Shown here: positions 45,650-55,790 of the stretch, one piece after another
Numbering within the stretch: position 1 is the first letter of the stretch
Layout of the letters: every line of letters starts with the position of its first letter
Notes under the pieces: model-generated
Seen by the model: the letters and a program-made list of their open reading frames with translations, nothing else
What the model was told of the DNA's origin: nothing
Databases searched by the model: none
Position numbers and translations under genes: made by a program
Assembly (NCBI GenBank): GCA_008802785.1
Contig: VUYT01000001.1
Location: 744,001 to 808,000 of the forward strand
Length of the DNA: 64,000 nt
Origin: Symmetrospora coprosmae
Taxonomy: Eukaryota; Basidiomycota; Cystobasidiomycetes; Symmetrosporaceae
Direction of reading: 5' to 3'

Positions 45650-46737
45650 TCAGCCCCACAGCAGAGTCTGGAGCTCACTCCAGTTTTCCAGGCCGTAGAT
45701 GAAGGACTGATCTCCAGCTTCCCCAGAGAAGCCTCGGAAGCCGTCACCAGCGGGCGCAACCGTGACATTGTAGCTCTCGAGCACGCGGGGGGCGCTGCTG
45801 ACCGATGCGTTTCCAGCGGTAACGCCGATGTTTGTGGGTGCCTGCCACAGGGGCTGCAGGTCAGCCCGTCCGTCCGTGACAAAGACGACTTTCTCCTTCT
45901 TCTCAGCGGGGATGTCTTTGAGCAGCTTCTTGATGAGCACTGTCTTGTCCCCGCCGATGTGCAGCGGCACGTTGTTGTCAAGCTCGCTGTATGGCAGCAC
46001 GCCGGCAGGAATGAGCTCCCCGCAGTACGTCGAGACGTTGTCAAGCACATCAGGGCAGCCAGAGACCTCGCGTAGGATCAGGCGGAGCCAGGACGGCGAC
46101 CAGTTGAGGGAGAGGATGTTGATGTGGACGCCGTGCGCTTTCGCCTCCTCGGCAAAGCCGCACCATCCGTCGCGCAGAGTTACGTTTCGTGCATAGCGCT
46201 GCAAGTCGGTAGCCTTCACCGTGTCGAAGAGGCCCGTGCTCTGCACCCAGAGGAAGCTCCAGCGCTCAACTGTCCCGAGGAGCTGGGTGGTCGATGACGA
46301 ATCTAAGCCCGTGCCACGTTGATCGAATAGATACAGAGCATCTGACCCACCTCGTTGTTGGCAAGTGCGATGGACTCGTTGATGTTGGTCGGAGTGGGAA
46401 GATTGGCCTCGGAAGCCTCCACGACCTGTCCGTATAGACCCTCAATCTCGTCCCAGGAAGGCACTGTCGAATTGGCAGGAAGGCCATCGTATGCAGCGTA
46501 GGCTAGCGTGCTGAAAGCATCGGATGTGACGATGGTTCTAAGGGACGGACCCGAGCCAAGGTCAGCATGTGCAGCCGGTCGCGATCGGTCTCCGCTCGAC
46601 GGCAGGGCTCACCCATCGAAGTCGAGGAAGATCTGGATGCCGGAGTGCTTGTCACCCTTGTTGGCTCTAGCCGTCGGAACGGCCAGAGCTTGATATGCAA
46701 GCGGAAGCGCCGCGATGAGGAGGGAGGAGAAGTGCAT
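45650..46737 (-). CDS. Secreted HAD-like hydrolase (phosphatase family)
   Basis: The start MHFSSLLIAALPLAYQALAV is a signal peptide. Exon 1 ends in FLDFDG and joins TIVTSDAFSTLA, giving the HAD motif DFDGT with both Asp nucleophile residues. Later come LSLNWSPSWLRLIL (motif II region), DKTVLIKKLL (motif III Lys) and VVFVTDGRADLQPL (motif IV region, where a GDGxxD form is usual). Several NxS/T sequons (NVS, NVT, NAS, NES) suggest glycosylation in the secretory route. HAD phosphatases of the MtnX/PhoE type are normally cytosolic, so a secreted one is less common. The substrate is unknown. Introns lie near 46620-46535 and 46350-46300. Confidence 0.65.
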
Positions 46738-47250
46738 GTCGCGTCTCAGAAAAAAAGGGTGGGGAGGCCTAGGCGGAGGAGCTTGCGGCAGCGGCGCAGG
46801 CCTAACTTGCTGCGAGCGGTGCAGGAGAGTGAGAGGAGGACGAGACACGAGCTGAACGGAGTGCTTTAGGAGACAAGAGCCACCACCTTGGCTTCTCGAG
46901 CACAAAATCTGGGCGCTGGCGTGCTCAACGCCAGGCAGCTCTTCCGTCCGCACCCGTCCGGTTTCCCCGCGATCGGTGCCTGTGCCTGACTCTGCTTGCC
47001 GTAGCAGACGTCAGGCTGGCCTGCAAATCGTCATATAGCGCCGTACGCCTCAGTCTCAACTCTACGTATGCGAACTATCGCGACTTCGGCATGCGGGACA
47101 GAGCGGTTCTAGCCTGGTGCTCGGGACGACTGCAGCCTGATAGGACAGGACCACGTGCCGAGAATGCACATTGCCGAATGCAGCAACGTCTATTTGGCTA
47201 CAGGATGGCTACTTCGCAGAGACTGCACTGCCCTCAACCGTACAGTTTCG
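46738..47250. promoter_or_regulatory. Upstream region of the secreted HAD gene
   Basis: 513 bp between two minus-strand genes, with no supported gene or repeat. Confidence 0.4.
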
Positions 47251-49075
47251 CTAGAACATCAGGTTCGCGGCCATGTCGCTGGAGTAAAGGAGAATCAGCT
47301 AATGGTCACCGGCAGCCACGGCGACTTTCTGGTCCGCTCACACGTTGCCGTTGGAGGCGTCCAGCAACCTGACTGCTTCCTCTCTCGACACACCCATAGC
47401 TGTCAGGGCACCGACACTGCTTTCTGGCCAGCCGCTCCCGCTGCTTTGCGCCTTCTGACCATGTAAAGTTGCTCCTGGCCCGGAGGGCGACGTGCTGAGG
47501 GTTTGACCAGACCCTGGAAACTTCTGCGACGAGCTCTGCGACACTGCACTCGGTCCGACGGCCGCTGCCGAGGCAGAAGCTGCGGCTCCCTGCGCGGCGG
47601 AGCTGTTTGCGAGGTTGGAAGGGAGCTTGACGTTGCCATTGCTATGAGGGAAGAGTCAGCAATGATAGCCGAGGGACGCGATGGGTCGGCAGCAATACCC
47701 ACTCATCGACTTCCAGCTCTTCCTCAAGCGCGTTCTTCGGCAGCTCATGCTCGCTCAGGAAACGGATCTCTCTGCCCTGGATGACGAGAGCATTCTTCTG
47801 TAGGTCAATGCAGGCCTGGTACCGCTTGAGCATGTCCAGCCCGAAGAGGAGATCAACCCCCTTGCCCTAGTAACAGATGCAGATTGGTCAGATAAGGCTA
47901 TGACGCTGCTCTGACGCCCTGATTTGCTTACCTCCATGACAGTGAAGGCGCAAGGGAGAAATAGATCGGATCCGACCTTGATCTGTGCGCTGTGAATCCT
48001 GCCGAGAATCTTGGCAGTGCCGACGCCCCGCGCAATACCAGCGAATCGAGTGTCGAGCAAGCGCATGATGCTATTGGAATAAGGCGCATCGTCAGCACTG
48101 CAGCCCCACATCGGCCTCACATAGTATGCCACTCACCCGCACTGCTCTGCCATGTCGGGGCTTACTAGGAATCACGTAGATTGACGGTCAGCGAGCTCTG
48201 CCAACGGAGCAGGCTAAGCGAGAGACGCACGGATGGTTGCTTGCGCGCCAGAATCGACGAATGCCTTCACCGGATGCCCGTTGACCTCCACATCCACATA
48301 AAGCATCATGACTCTGCCGAAGGATTCCGGGCTGAATTCCATCGCGTGCTCCATGTTTTCCAGCACCCGCTCCTGCCGGATGGCTTCCTCAATCTTCCTT
48401 TGCGCCTCGACATCGAAAGGATCCGCCATCAGAAGGTCTTCCATCTGTCTTTTCTCCTCCTGCATCTGGCGGTAGCGGTCTCCTCTTGCATTATAGAGCT
48501 CCTTGAAGCGCGCAGGGTTGTTCTGCGCCGCCTCTGCGAGTTCTGGCGCAGCATCTCGCAGCTGTTGCATGAGGTTGTGGTCGGAAAGGATCTGTGAACG
48601 CGCCATCTCTGCAGCGGTATCGACTTCGCTGGCGGTTCCCACAGTACCCGTCGTGGCTCCCGATGCTCCGCTTGGCTGTGATGTCGATCCTGAGGCGGAA
48701 GTTTGTGCGGTGTTTCGGAGGAGGAGCATATCGTCATCGTTGATACCGTAGCCCTTCAGAGTGGTCGTCGCGCTCGTGAGCTGCTTGTTCGCGTGAAAGA
48801 TGGCCTGGCTCGAGGTGGGGATCCCGGACTGCGGTCGACGCCTGAAGATCAGCAACTCGCACTCAAGGATCGTGCAGAGGACGCGCTTCACTTCTGCCTC
48901 GAGCAATGCCATGATGTCGCCCAGCTCCTACCAGCACCCAAGCCCCAGTGGTGAGGAGGCCGCGTCAGCTTGCCATGCTCCGAAGGGTCCGTGACACTAC
49001 AGGTCAGCCTCTTACCATCTCGGGATCGACATCGACGCTGTACGCCTGGTCCTCGGTCGCGAATGTCAGTTTCAT
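47251..49075 (-). CDS. DDI1: DNA-damage-inducible protein DDI1 (UBL, aspartyl protease, UBA)
   Basis: A proteasome shuttle factor with a retropepsin-like protease fold that handles heavily ubiquitinated proteins. Exon 1 [20 protein letters not shown] starts the ubiquitin-like domain (start 49075). A helical linker contains [19 protein letters not shown] and [20 protein letters not shown]. The protease active site is [13 protein letters not shown] (DSG), followed by [11 protein letters not shown] and [17 protein letters not shown]. The C-terminal UBA is [20 protein letters not shown] last exon (joining NGNV to DMAANLMF, stop at 47251) completes the UBA helix. Introns also flank the DSG loop. 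Confidence 0.93.
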
Positions 49076-49324
49076 GACTGGCAGCTGCAATGCGCGTCGT
49101 TGCTCTGCTATGAACTTCTACGCGCGAGTTGATGAGAAGACGATGGGACGGAGCCGCTCGCGCTCTCAAAGACGGATGGGACCGGCGCAGGTCCGAGTTC
49201 GCCAATCTGCGCGAGAAAGGCACATGAGGAGAGGCGCTGAGCCTTGCTGCAACGGACTTTGTCTTCGCTCCTCCCTTCGCTTTTCGACAACACCCCCTGC
49301 TCCTCCGCCACGCGCTTGACTACC
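49076..49324. promoter_or_regulatory. Short bidirectional promoter, DDI1 / C2H2 protein
   Basis: 249 bp between two start codons. No further gene. Confidence 0.45.
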
Positions 49325-50279
49325 ATGGACATCGCCAGACCGCGCACGCCTCCGCCTCTAGCTGACGAAGCTATCGCCAGTGCGCTTGTCGCGTGTGGTA
49401 TAGCTGTTGAGACTGACGAGACTGGCTCATGGGTGGGGTACAAGGAGCTGGGCCCACCCTCCGCGTCGAATGCTTCGCTTCCAGCTAGACGGCCGGCAGT
49501 GCGCAAGAAGACGTGTGTGGCCATCGATGACCTATCATCGAGTGCAAGCTGATCATGTCGCTCCTCTCCTTCAGATATACTTGCAGTCATTGCGAGAAGG
49601 TCTTCGGTCGCGGCGTTGATCTGCAGAGGCATCTCAGCGCCGTGCACGGTCTCGGGGAGTGCGTGGAGCCGCATCTGCCTACCATGCTGCAGTGATAGTC
49701 CTGAAAGCTGCTACACAGGCGGTCATCCCCTCGTATGAAAGATCAGATCTGCACCTACTGCTCGAAGGCCTTCGATCGCAAATCCGACCTCGAGCGTCAC
49801 GTCCGGACCCATACGCAGGAGAGGTGAGACTAGCGACTATTCTGCCTGGTACAATTGAAGTGCTGACCCGAATGCTCAGACCGTTCTCGTGCCACTATTG
49901 CGGGAAGGGTTTCATCCAGACATCTGCCCTCAAGATTCATCTGCGCACGCACACCGGAGAGAAGCCACACTCCTGTCAGCAGTGCAGCCGAAGCTTCGCC
50001 GATAGCTCCTCTCTCAAGCGGCATCAGCGCTCACACACAGGAGAACGACCTTTCGTCTGTCCGCACTGCCCCGATCAGAGATATAGCAAGAAAACTGTGA
50101 GCGAGCCCATGTTTTGGCGCTTGTTCGGCGATGTTGCTCACAAATGACTTCAGGCTCTCACTGCGCATCTCTCGACTGCCCATACGGATACAGAGGAGCC
50201 ACAGGACCGCTTTCTGTCAGACGAAAGATTCCTGTACTGCCCTTACGTGCTACCAGGCGACGCCTACGTACATAGCTAG
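49325..50279 (+). CDS. C2H2 zinc-finger protein with five fingers
   Basis: A likely DNA-binding regulator. Exon 1 (49325-49512, [15 protein letters not shown]...) splices via GTGTGT to 49575, giving [20 protein letters not shown], finger 1. The next join (acceptor before 49722) gives [19 protein letters not shown], finger 2. Fingers 3 and 4 ([36 protein letters not shown]) are linked by canonical TGEKP and TGERP linkers. Finger 5 ([23 protein letters not shown]) is split by the last intron. It ends [11 protein letters not shown] with a TAG at 50277-50279. About 245 residues. Finger 1 lies apart from the tandem array. Targets are unknown. Confidence 0.82.
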
Positions 50280-50374
50280 GATGTGCCTATCTACAATGCA
50301 ATATATGACAGACGAGAGTGGGTGCGCAACGCTACAGGTTAGAGTGACAAAAGAGAAATAGAAGAAGATGGCGT

Positions 50375-51671
50375 CTAAGGGCGCTTCTCGAGATCATCGA
50401 AGGAGTCCGAGTCAGGGCTCTGGTGTCGCTCCTTGCCTGTGTGCGTGTACTCCTTCTCGCGCTCGGTCATGCTGTAACTCATCTGCTCGACTTCGTGTAC
50501 GACAGTGACATGGTGAACAGGTGGGCGAACCGAGTTCTCGGGCTGCGAGAGGATCGAGACGGTGCCACTGGTCGAATTACTGGGCTTGGCCGACGAAATG
50601 CGCTTGAAGAAGGAGAGCTTATTATCGGATTTGGCGGTGCGGCTGGAATCAGGCGACCGGCCGAAGGGGTACTTGTTGATCTCTTCTGCCTGTTCTCGCA
50701 GGTGTAGCATGCTGGCGACAAACGAGGGTGTCAACTCGTTACATCCTCTAGAATGTAACAATGGCTACTCACAGTCGGCAGCAGAAAACTGCAGTGAGGG
50801 ACAGAAGTGCGGCCGAATTGAGCATGCGGAGATTGTCACTCATCGTTTGGTAGAAGAAGACCCTGCAGAATGGGACGTCAGCCATTGATTGCAAGCGCTT
50901 CCAGCGGGTGTACTAACAGCTGAAGAACGCCAATGGTGTTGACACCGATCATGTAGACGACTCCGTCTACAAGGAGGAGCCTCTTAACAGCGTTCGTGTC
51001 GGGCAGAGGGTTGACAGCGTAGGCAACGGCGGCTGTTGCAATGGTATGGGCCAGGATGGGCATGGCGAAGAAAGCGGCCGTGAAGCCCATCCAGTTGTGG
51101 TGCACCCGGCTGTGAGGAAGGGTCAGCGGGCGTCAGGTCCGGCGAGAGAGGGATACTCACATCTGGCAGAAACCACGACCGTTGACCATAGGGTCTGGCG
51201 AGGCGGCCACCGCCATGGCAGCATGGAAAATGCCAAAGATAAGGGTGACTAGGTCGAGGAGGACGAGGATACCGATGACCCAGTACCTCCACGTTCGGTG
51301 GATCAGGACGGCCCAGACGCGTTGCGTGAGGACGCTTATGGCTGTGTACGCGTTCGTGTCAGCTAGGGTAATGGAGCACCGAGATGTAGTGACTCACAAG
51401 TGACCTGAACAACGGTCAAGGCCATACAATTGGCCCTGACGAACGCATGGCACCGCTCCAGAGGTAGGTCGACGAATTGGATGACGAAGACCAGCGTCGT
51501 GAGGGCCAGGCAGACGTAGCGGGCGACAAAGTAGAGCACCTTGGTGAGGGAGAATTCGCCCTTCCAGATGTGCCTGTACTCAGATTTGAGGCTCATGACC
51601 CAGTCCCAGGCCACGATGCCCAGGAGGGCGGCCTGGTAGATTTTGGCAGTCTCGACGGAGGTCCTATCCAT
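50375..51671 (-). CDS. DUF6533-type seven-helix membrane protein
   Basis: The start MDRTSVETAKIYQAALLGIVAWDWVMSL-type segment and SEYRHIWKGEFSLTKVLYF match the DUF6533 opening (Y...WDxLLTLxxEYRxIWK) seen in large basidiomycete families of receptor-like membrane proteins. Later exons add hydrophobic segments: YVCLALTTLVFVIQFV, WVIGILVLLDLVTLIFGIF, FAMPILAHTIATAAVAYAV, VVYMIGVNTIGVLQLLV and MLNSAALLSLTAVFC. The cytosolic tail (50375-50700) is Ser/Asp-rich and ends SFDDLEKRP. The role of the family is not established. Introns near 51400, 51150, 50910 and 50760. Confidence 0.7.
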
Positions 51672-52051
51672 GGTGCTGAGTGAGGATGAGAAGGAGAGGC
51701 GCGAAGAGATGAAGAGGCGTAGAGAGATGAGGAGGAAAGAGCACCAAGCTCAAGCTTTCTGAGGGGTGAGTCGCGTCACGGAGGCCAGGGGTCACCGACG
51801 CGTTCAGGGGGCAAAGGAGGTGGCGGACTAGTGCGGATGGGAGAGAATTGAAGGGCGTCAAGATGAGCGTGCGCCTTGAAAGGAGTCTCTCTTGCATGAC
51901 GCTCTAGATTTGAAGCGTGGTCTGGCCAGCAATTACTAGACCCGGAGCTGGAGGAGATGCAACTGATAGCCTCGTACGAGGCCTGGCAGGGCACAAGCAT
52001 CGCATTCTCGGAAGCTTGTGCGCCAGCCGGGTGACGCGATTGATCGCTTTC

Positions 52052-52714
52052 TCAGGCTGATTCTATGAGAGATAGGCCGAACCTACGAGAGGTTGGTGTC
52101 TGCTGGAGATGCAGGGGCATCCGGTACAAGCGAGATGCTTTCCGTCGTGATCGGACAGCTGCGGCAGAAGAGTGAAGCAGTACTCGGCTGGGGTTGGCGT
52201 GCGGTACCCCATTTAGTCGGTGGAATACCGCTGAGAGTGTATCTACGCAGATAGCGCAATTCGTATGCGTCTGTAAGTCGTTCTCTGTAGAGTACCTGCA
52301 CTCTGGGCCTGTGCCTGGGCCTGAAGTCACGTGTCCGCCACCGCGGCCCGTATGTAGACAGGAAAGCGGAGAAGTCTTGCAGGACGTCCTAGAACGAAAA
52401 TAGGTGCACAGACTTGATTCACAAGTATATGATCGAGAGACTCCCGAGGTAGTGCAAGAAAGCTTGAAGATTGGCCCTCCCGCGGCCCCAAGCCAGGAAT
52501 TGGGGCCCAAACATCCGGATGGCCACTGAAAGCGCAAAACAGTTTCAGAGATGACGAACTTAAGTGCAACGTGAAGCTGGAAGTGCGGAGAACATATTCG
52601 TATACTTTCTACTACGTTTGGGGCCTTGATCGGGGCGGCGAGCCGGAATCGGCCCTTTCTCCACCTAAAAATGATGAACAGTCGTGCAAAAGCAGCGAGA
52701 CAGTCCGACAGCAT
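52052..52714 (-). CDS. Orphan open reading frame of 220 codons, doubtful
   Basis: Starts with a true ATG (MLSDCLAAFARLFIIFRW) and stays open for 220 codons in only moderately GC-rich sequence. It is rich in Ser, Cys and Arg with no recognised domain. A hydrophobic patch near the start might be a signal anchor. It may be chance or a decayed gene. Confidence 0.2.
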   Translation of the reverse strand: MLSDCLAAFARLFIIFRWRKGRFRLAAPIKAPNVVESIRICSPHFQLHVALKFVISETVLRFQWPSGCLGPNSWLGAAGGPIFKLSCTTSGVSRSYTCESSLCTYFRSRTSCKTSPLSCLHTGRGGGHVTSGPGTGPECRYSTENDLQTHTNCAICVDTLSAVFHRLNGVPHANPSRVLLHSSAAAVRSRRKASRLYRMPLHLQQTPTSRRFGLSLIESA

Positions 52715-52732
52715 GAAAGAACCGCAAAAAGG

Positions 52733-52836
52733 GGCTCTGGCGGGGATTGAACCCTGCGTATCATGTCAAGGCGTATAGGTTGGTCAGCGACTGAACGGAC
52801 CGGGGACGGCGTGCCATCGAAGAACTAACCGAGACC
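52733..52836 (-). other. tRNA-like sequence, possibly a decayed tRNA gene
   Basis: On the minus strand a perfect B-box (GGTTCAATCC) sits 15-20 nt before a T5 run, as at a Pol III terminator. About 80 nt upstream lies a D-arm-like stretch (GGTTAGTTCTTCGATGGCA). The two acceptor-stem halves (GGTCTC and GAGCC) pair only with a bulge, the T stem has mismatches, and I could not place an anticodon stem. A spliced or long-variable-arm tRNA is not excluded. Confidence 0.3.
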
Positions 52837-52877
52837 ACACGCATCCGAAGCGCTGACAGTGAAGGCGAGGTTAGTGT

Positions 52878-53357
52878 ATGGCACCATGGAATCGCTGGTG
52901 GGTGATCGACGAACTGTATGCTACCCTGAACAGCCGCAAGAAGCCTTGTCAGTCGAAAGCGGCGGTACAGGCGAACAGCGAGAGAAAATTTGCGCACACT
53001 ACACCACAGAACCGCCGAGTTGTTGTCGAGCAGAGCAACACGCATATACAAAGTGTCATTGTATTCAAAATACTGATAGAAACGTCTAGAGCCCGCTTCC
53101 CACTGGACCGCCGGTTCCGCCACCTGAAATGGCCTCTTCCAAACGCAAAGGAGGTTTTCGCTTCAAAAGTGATACTATACAATAGCTACGCTCTCAAGGC
53201 ATTGGCTACAGTTGGTCTGAGCAAAATCGAAGCTGTATTGCGATCTCTGGAGCCGAACAAGCGGTCTGGCGGCCTCCGGCAGGAAAGACGCGGGAGCTTC
53301 GGCCGGGGCCCGACTCCCTATACATGTTATCAGCTAGTCGTGTTCTATACGTCTTGA
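52878..53357 (+). CDS. Orphan open reading frame of 159 codons, doubtful
   Basis: ATG start (MAPWNRWWVIDELYATL), 159 residues, basic, mixed composition, no recognised domain. It points away from the 52052-52714 frame with the tRNA-like sequence between them. A start so close to a Pol III-like element is odd, and it could simply be chance. Confidence 0.22.
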   Translation: MAPWNRWWVIDELYATLNSRKKPCQSKAAVQANSERKFAHTTPQNRRVVVEQSNTHIQSVIVFKILIETSRARFPLDRRFRHLKWPLPNAKEVFASKVILYNSYALKALATVGLSKIEAVLRSLEPNKRSGGLRQERRGSFGRGPTPYTCYQLVVFYTS

Positions 53358-54099
53358 AACTATCTACGGCATGCCTCAGATTCCCAAATTCAGGTCGGAG
53401 CGTGTGCTGGTCCCGACGAGCAGCCGCCTTGGCAGTTCCCGGCCAAGATGCGAGAAGCTCCTCGAAGATATCAAACGCGTCGATGTACAGTTAAGTACAG
53501 TATCATCGTCTAAGGCTTTCGGTCTGATGCATCATTTCTGTATGTCCTGTCCTTGTTCTCCAGAGGGGACCAGGTTCCGAGGACACCTCGAGACCGGCAA
53601 CAAGTAGAACTGACAGAACCGTATGTATGCTGACTTCAGTCGACACAGGACCTGCTGAAGGAGATCCGTACGTCTCTCTGCGCTTTTCTATCGCCGTCGA
53701 TACTCAGTATCCATGCGGAGACGCGACGGTGGCGAATCCGGCTTCTTTCCGAGTTCCGCTGTCAAGAATGTCAGCCACGAGCTCCGTGTGCCATGATGAA
53801 CTTGTATGAAGACGGAGTTTCGCCAAAGCCCACTTTTTATCCTGTCAGCTCTGCAAGCTGCACATACTGCGTTTGCATCCCACATGGCACAGGACGGCGC
53901 AATTTTCTCAGGCTCCGACCGCACAGTCCGTCTCAAACCACAGGAACAAGTACAGGGATTGAGGTAGCCCAATCATGCCGCTCGCCTGAGAGGGAGTCCA
54001 AGACATTACTCAGCCCATCCTGAAAAGGCGGAGAGCACAGTCAGACGCGCGTGCACTTTCCGCCACAATTTCAGGCGCCCGCACGTGTTTCCTTTTTTC

Positions 54100-55548
54100 A
54101 TGTCGAGCCGGCCGGATCAGGATTGTACTCTTCCTCCTCTGAACCACCGCGCATCAAAGATGGTAACCTTCCTCCGCGGAAATGAAGCCACGCTACACAT
54201 TGACGAGTCTGTGCAGCCGCTGTACTTTCTCGAGGCGTCAAACCCGCAGGATGGCCCGACCTGCGTGAGTGAATCTGAGCCATACGCGTCTGGACTTCCG
54301 CTCACTCTGCCACAGGACACGGTTGTCGAGGGTGTCTTCGTCCTCACCTTAGCCCGTCCAAAGACTGTCCCTCGCATCGAAGTCGAGCTGGTGCGTGTGC
54401 TTCCTCGAGCTCGGTGACCGTAGCTAACTCCGAGCTCAAAGACGGGCAAGGAGACCATGTGGGTCAGCGGAAGACACGAAAGCTACGAGACCTTCAAGAA
54501 GCACCTTACTCTCACTCCTGGACAGCTCAGCGCTGGAGAGCATCGCTTCCACTGGTGTTTTGTCGTTCCAGCTAATTCGGCGTGAGTGCCGTTCGTGCCG
54601 TCCGGGTGAGCCGCAACTGATCCGGTCTTACAGCGCATACCAGGTCTGCCCGTACGGCTCTAGTCTGCACTACATCGACATCCGGGCCATCGGGATAGGC
54701 AGATTCGGCAGCGACGTTGTTACCTCAGGCATGGTCGATCTCGTCGCCGACCATCTCCCTCGAGCTGCCCTGGCAGAAGGGTATGACCACAGCAAGGAGA
54801 CCTACCACGAGGTGCTTGGACCTCTACGAGGTCGGCTTAGCTCCAATTATCTTCTACGTGGAGGTTACCTGCGACTTGCACTGGATCTGCCTGACATTGG
54901 GCAGGCCACGCGCGTCAACGACGTCCAGGTCATACTAGGCCAGGAATTCAACCTACAGAGCATGAAGAACCCGCAATATGCAGAGCACAAGACTCAACAG
55001 ATCGTTCTATGGTCATTGGCCAGCGAGAGCTCTACGCCCCTCGAATTTGAAGCAGGCAAGGAACTCTCCCTCGTCAGGCAGATCCGGCTGCTCAAGAAGG
55101 AACGCCATGACATTGTCCGGCCAACGACGAGCGATTGGTCCGAGACTGGCATCCGTGTGGCACACCAGCTGCACATCTGCATCCGCTTCACTGCAGTCGG
55201 TAGCTCCGAGATGAAGGAGCTCAGGATCACATTCAGTGCGAAGCTGTCGTCTTGCGCGTGTAGCATCGAGAACATGCAGTGAGTCAAGGCTCTTCTGTTA
55301 CTAGATAATCTGGCTGACGGCCTCACCCTCCCAGGCTACCCGACTACGACCAACACAAAGCTGTCAAGCCGCAGAAGCTGGACTATCGAGGCTGGATGCA
55401 AGCCTGTCTGTGCCACCGTCCAGATGCATCGGAGCTGCAAGCAATCTACGGGTCGGACCTGAAAGGCGCTCCTCAAGACCTGTACGGGCACCAGCATCGT
55501 CCAGTATGGGAGGACAAGGGTGAAGGGACGTCTGGTAGTAGTAGATGA
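54100..55548 (+). CDS. Arrestin-like protein
   Basis: Beta-sandwich protein of the arrestin-related type, adaptors for ubiquitination and endocytosis of membrane transporters. N-terminal arrestin features: DTVVEGVFVLTLARPKTVPR, LTPGQLSAGEHRFHWCFVVP and SLHYIDIRAIGIGRFGSD. C-terminal features: TTSDWSETGIRVAHQLHICI followed by [18 protein letters not shown], then LPDYDQH, matching the fungal arrestin pattern TGIxVxHQLxxEIRF...PVxISSCxC...LPxY. The start MSSRPDQDCTLPP is at 54100. Four exons with introns near 54400, 54585 and 55280-55335. The tail is short (ends GTSGSSR), and no PPxY motif was noticed. Confidence 0.6.
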
Positions 55549-55790
55549 GCCGCCGCATTGGATTTGAAGTCTGTTGTTGTGGTCATACAGGTGCCTTCGG
55601 AAGGGCTCGCGTGGCGGCGGTCTGTGAGATGCCGAGAAAGGCGTGCCGAAATCAGGCTGGATCAGGTGGGTCAGCAGCGGGCCGACAGATATGCCCCGGA
55701 CATCGAGTCAGTCGAACAATGCACGTCTTGCCTTTGCTCTATGCGAAGACATCTCAGTAGGGCTACACATCCCCCGTTCTCACATTCGAC

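Larger units (their letters stand above)
51672..54099. other. Gene-poor island of 2.4 kb
   Basis: The longest stretch without a supported gene. By eye it is more AT-rich than its flanks, especially 52900-53900. It holds a tRNA-like remnant (about 52733-52836, minus), two orphan open frames either side of it, and nothing with recognisable protein motifs. No terminal repeats, target-site duplication or transposase motif were seen. Confidence 0.55.

Noticed and set aside
49513-49574. C2H2 protein ending at the TGA near 49550
   Set aside because: Donor GTGTGT at 49513 and acceptor at 49574 restore an in-phase first zinc finger, so the stop is intronic.
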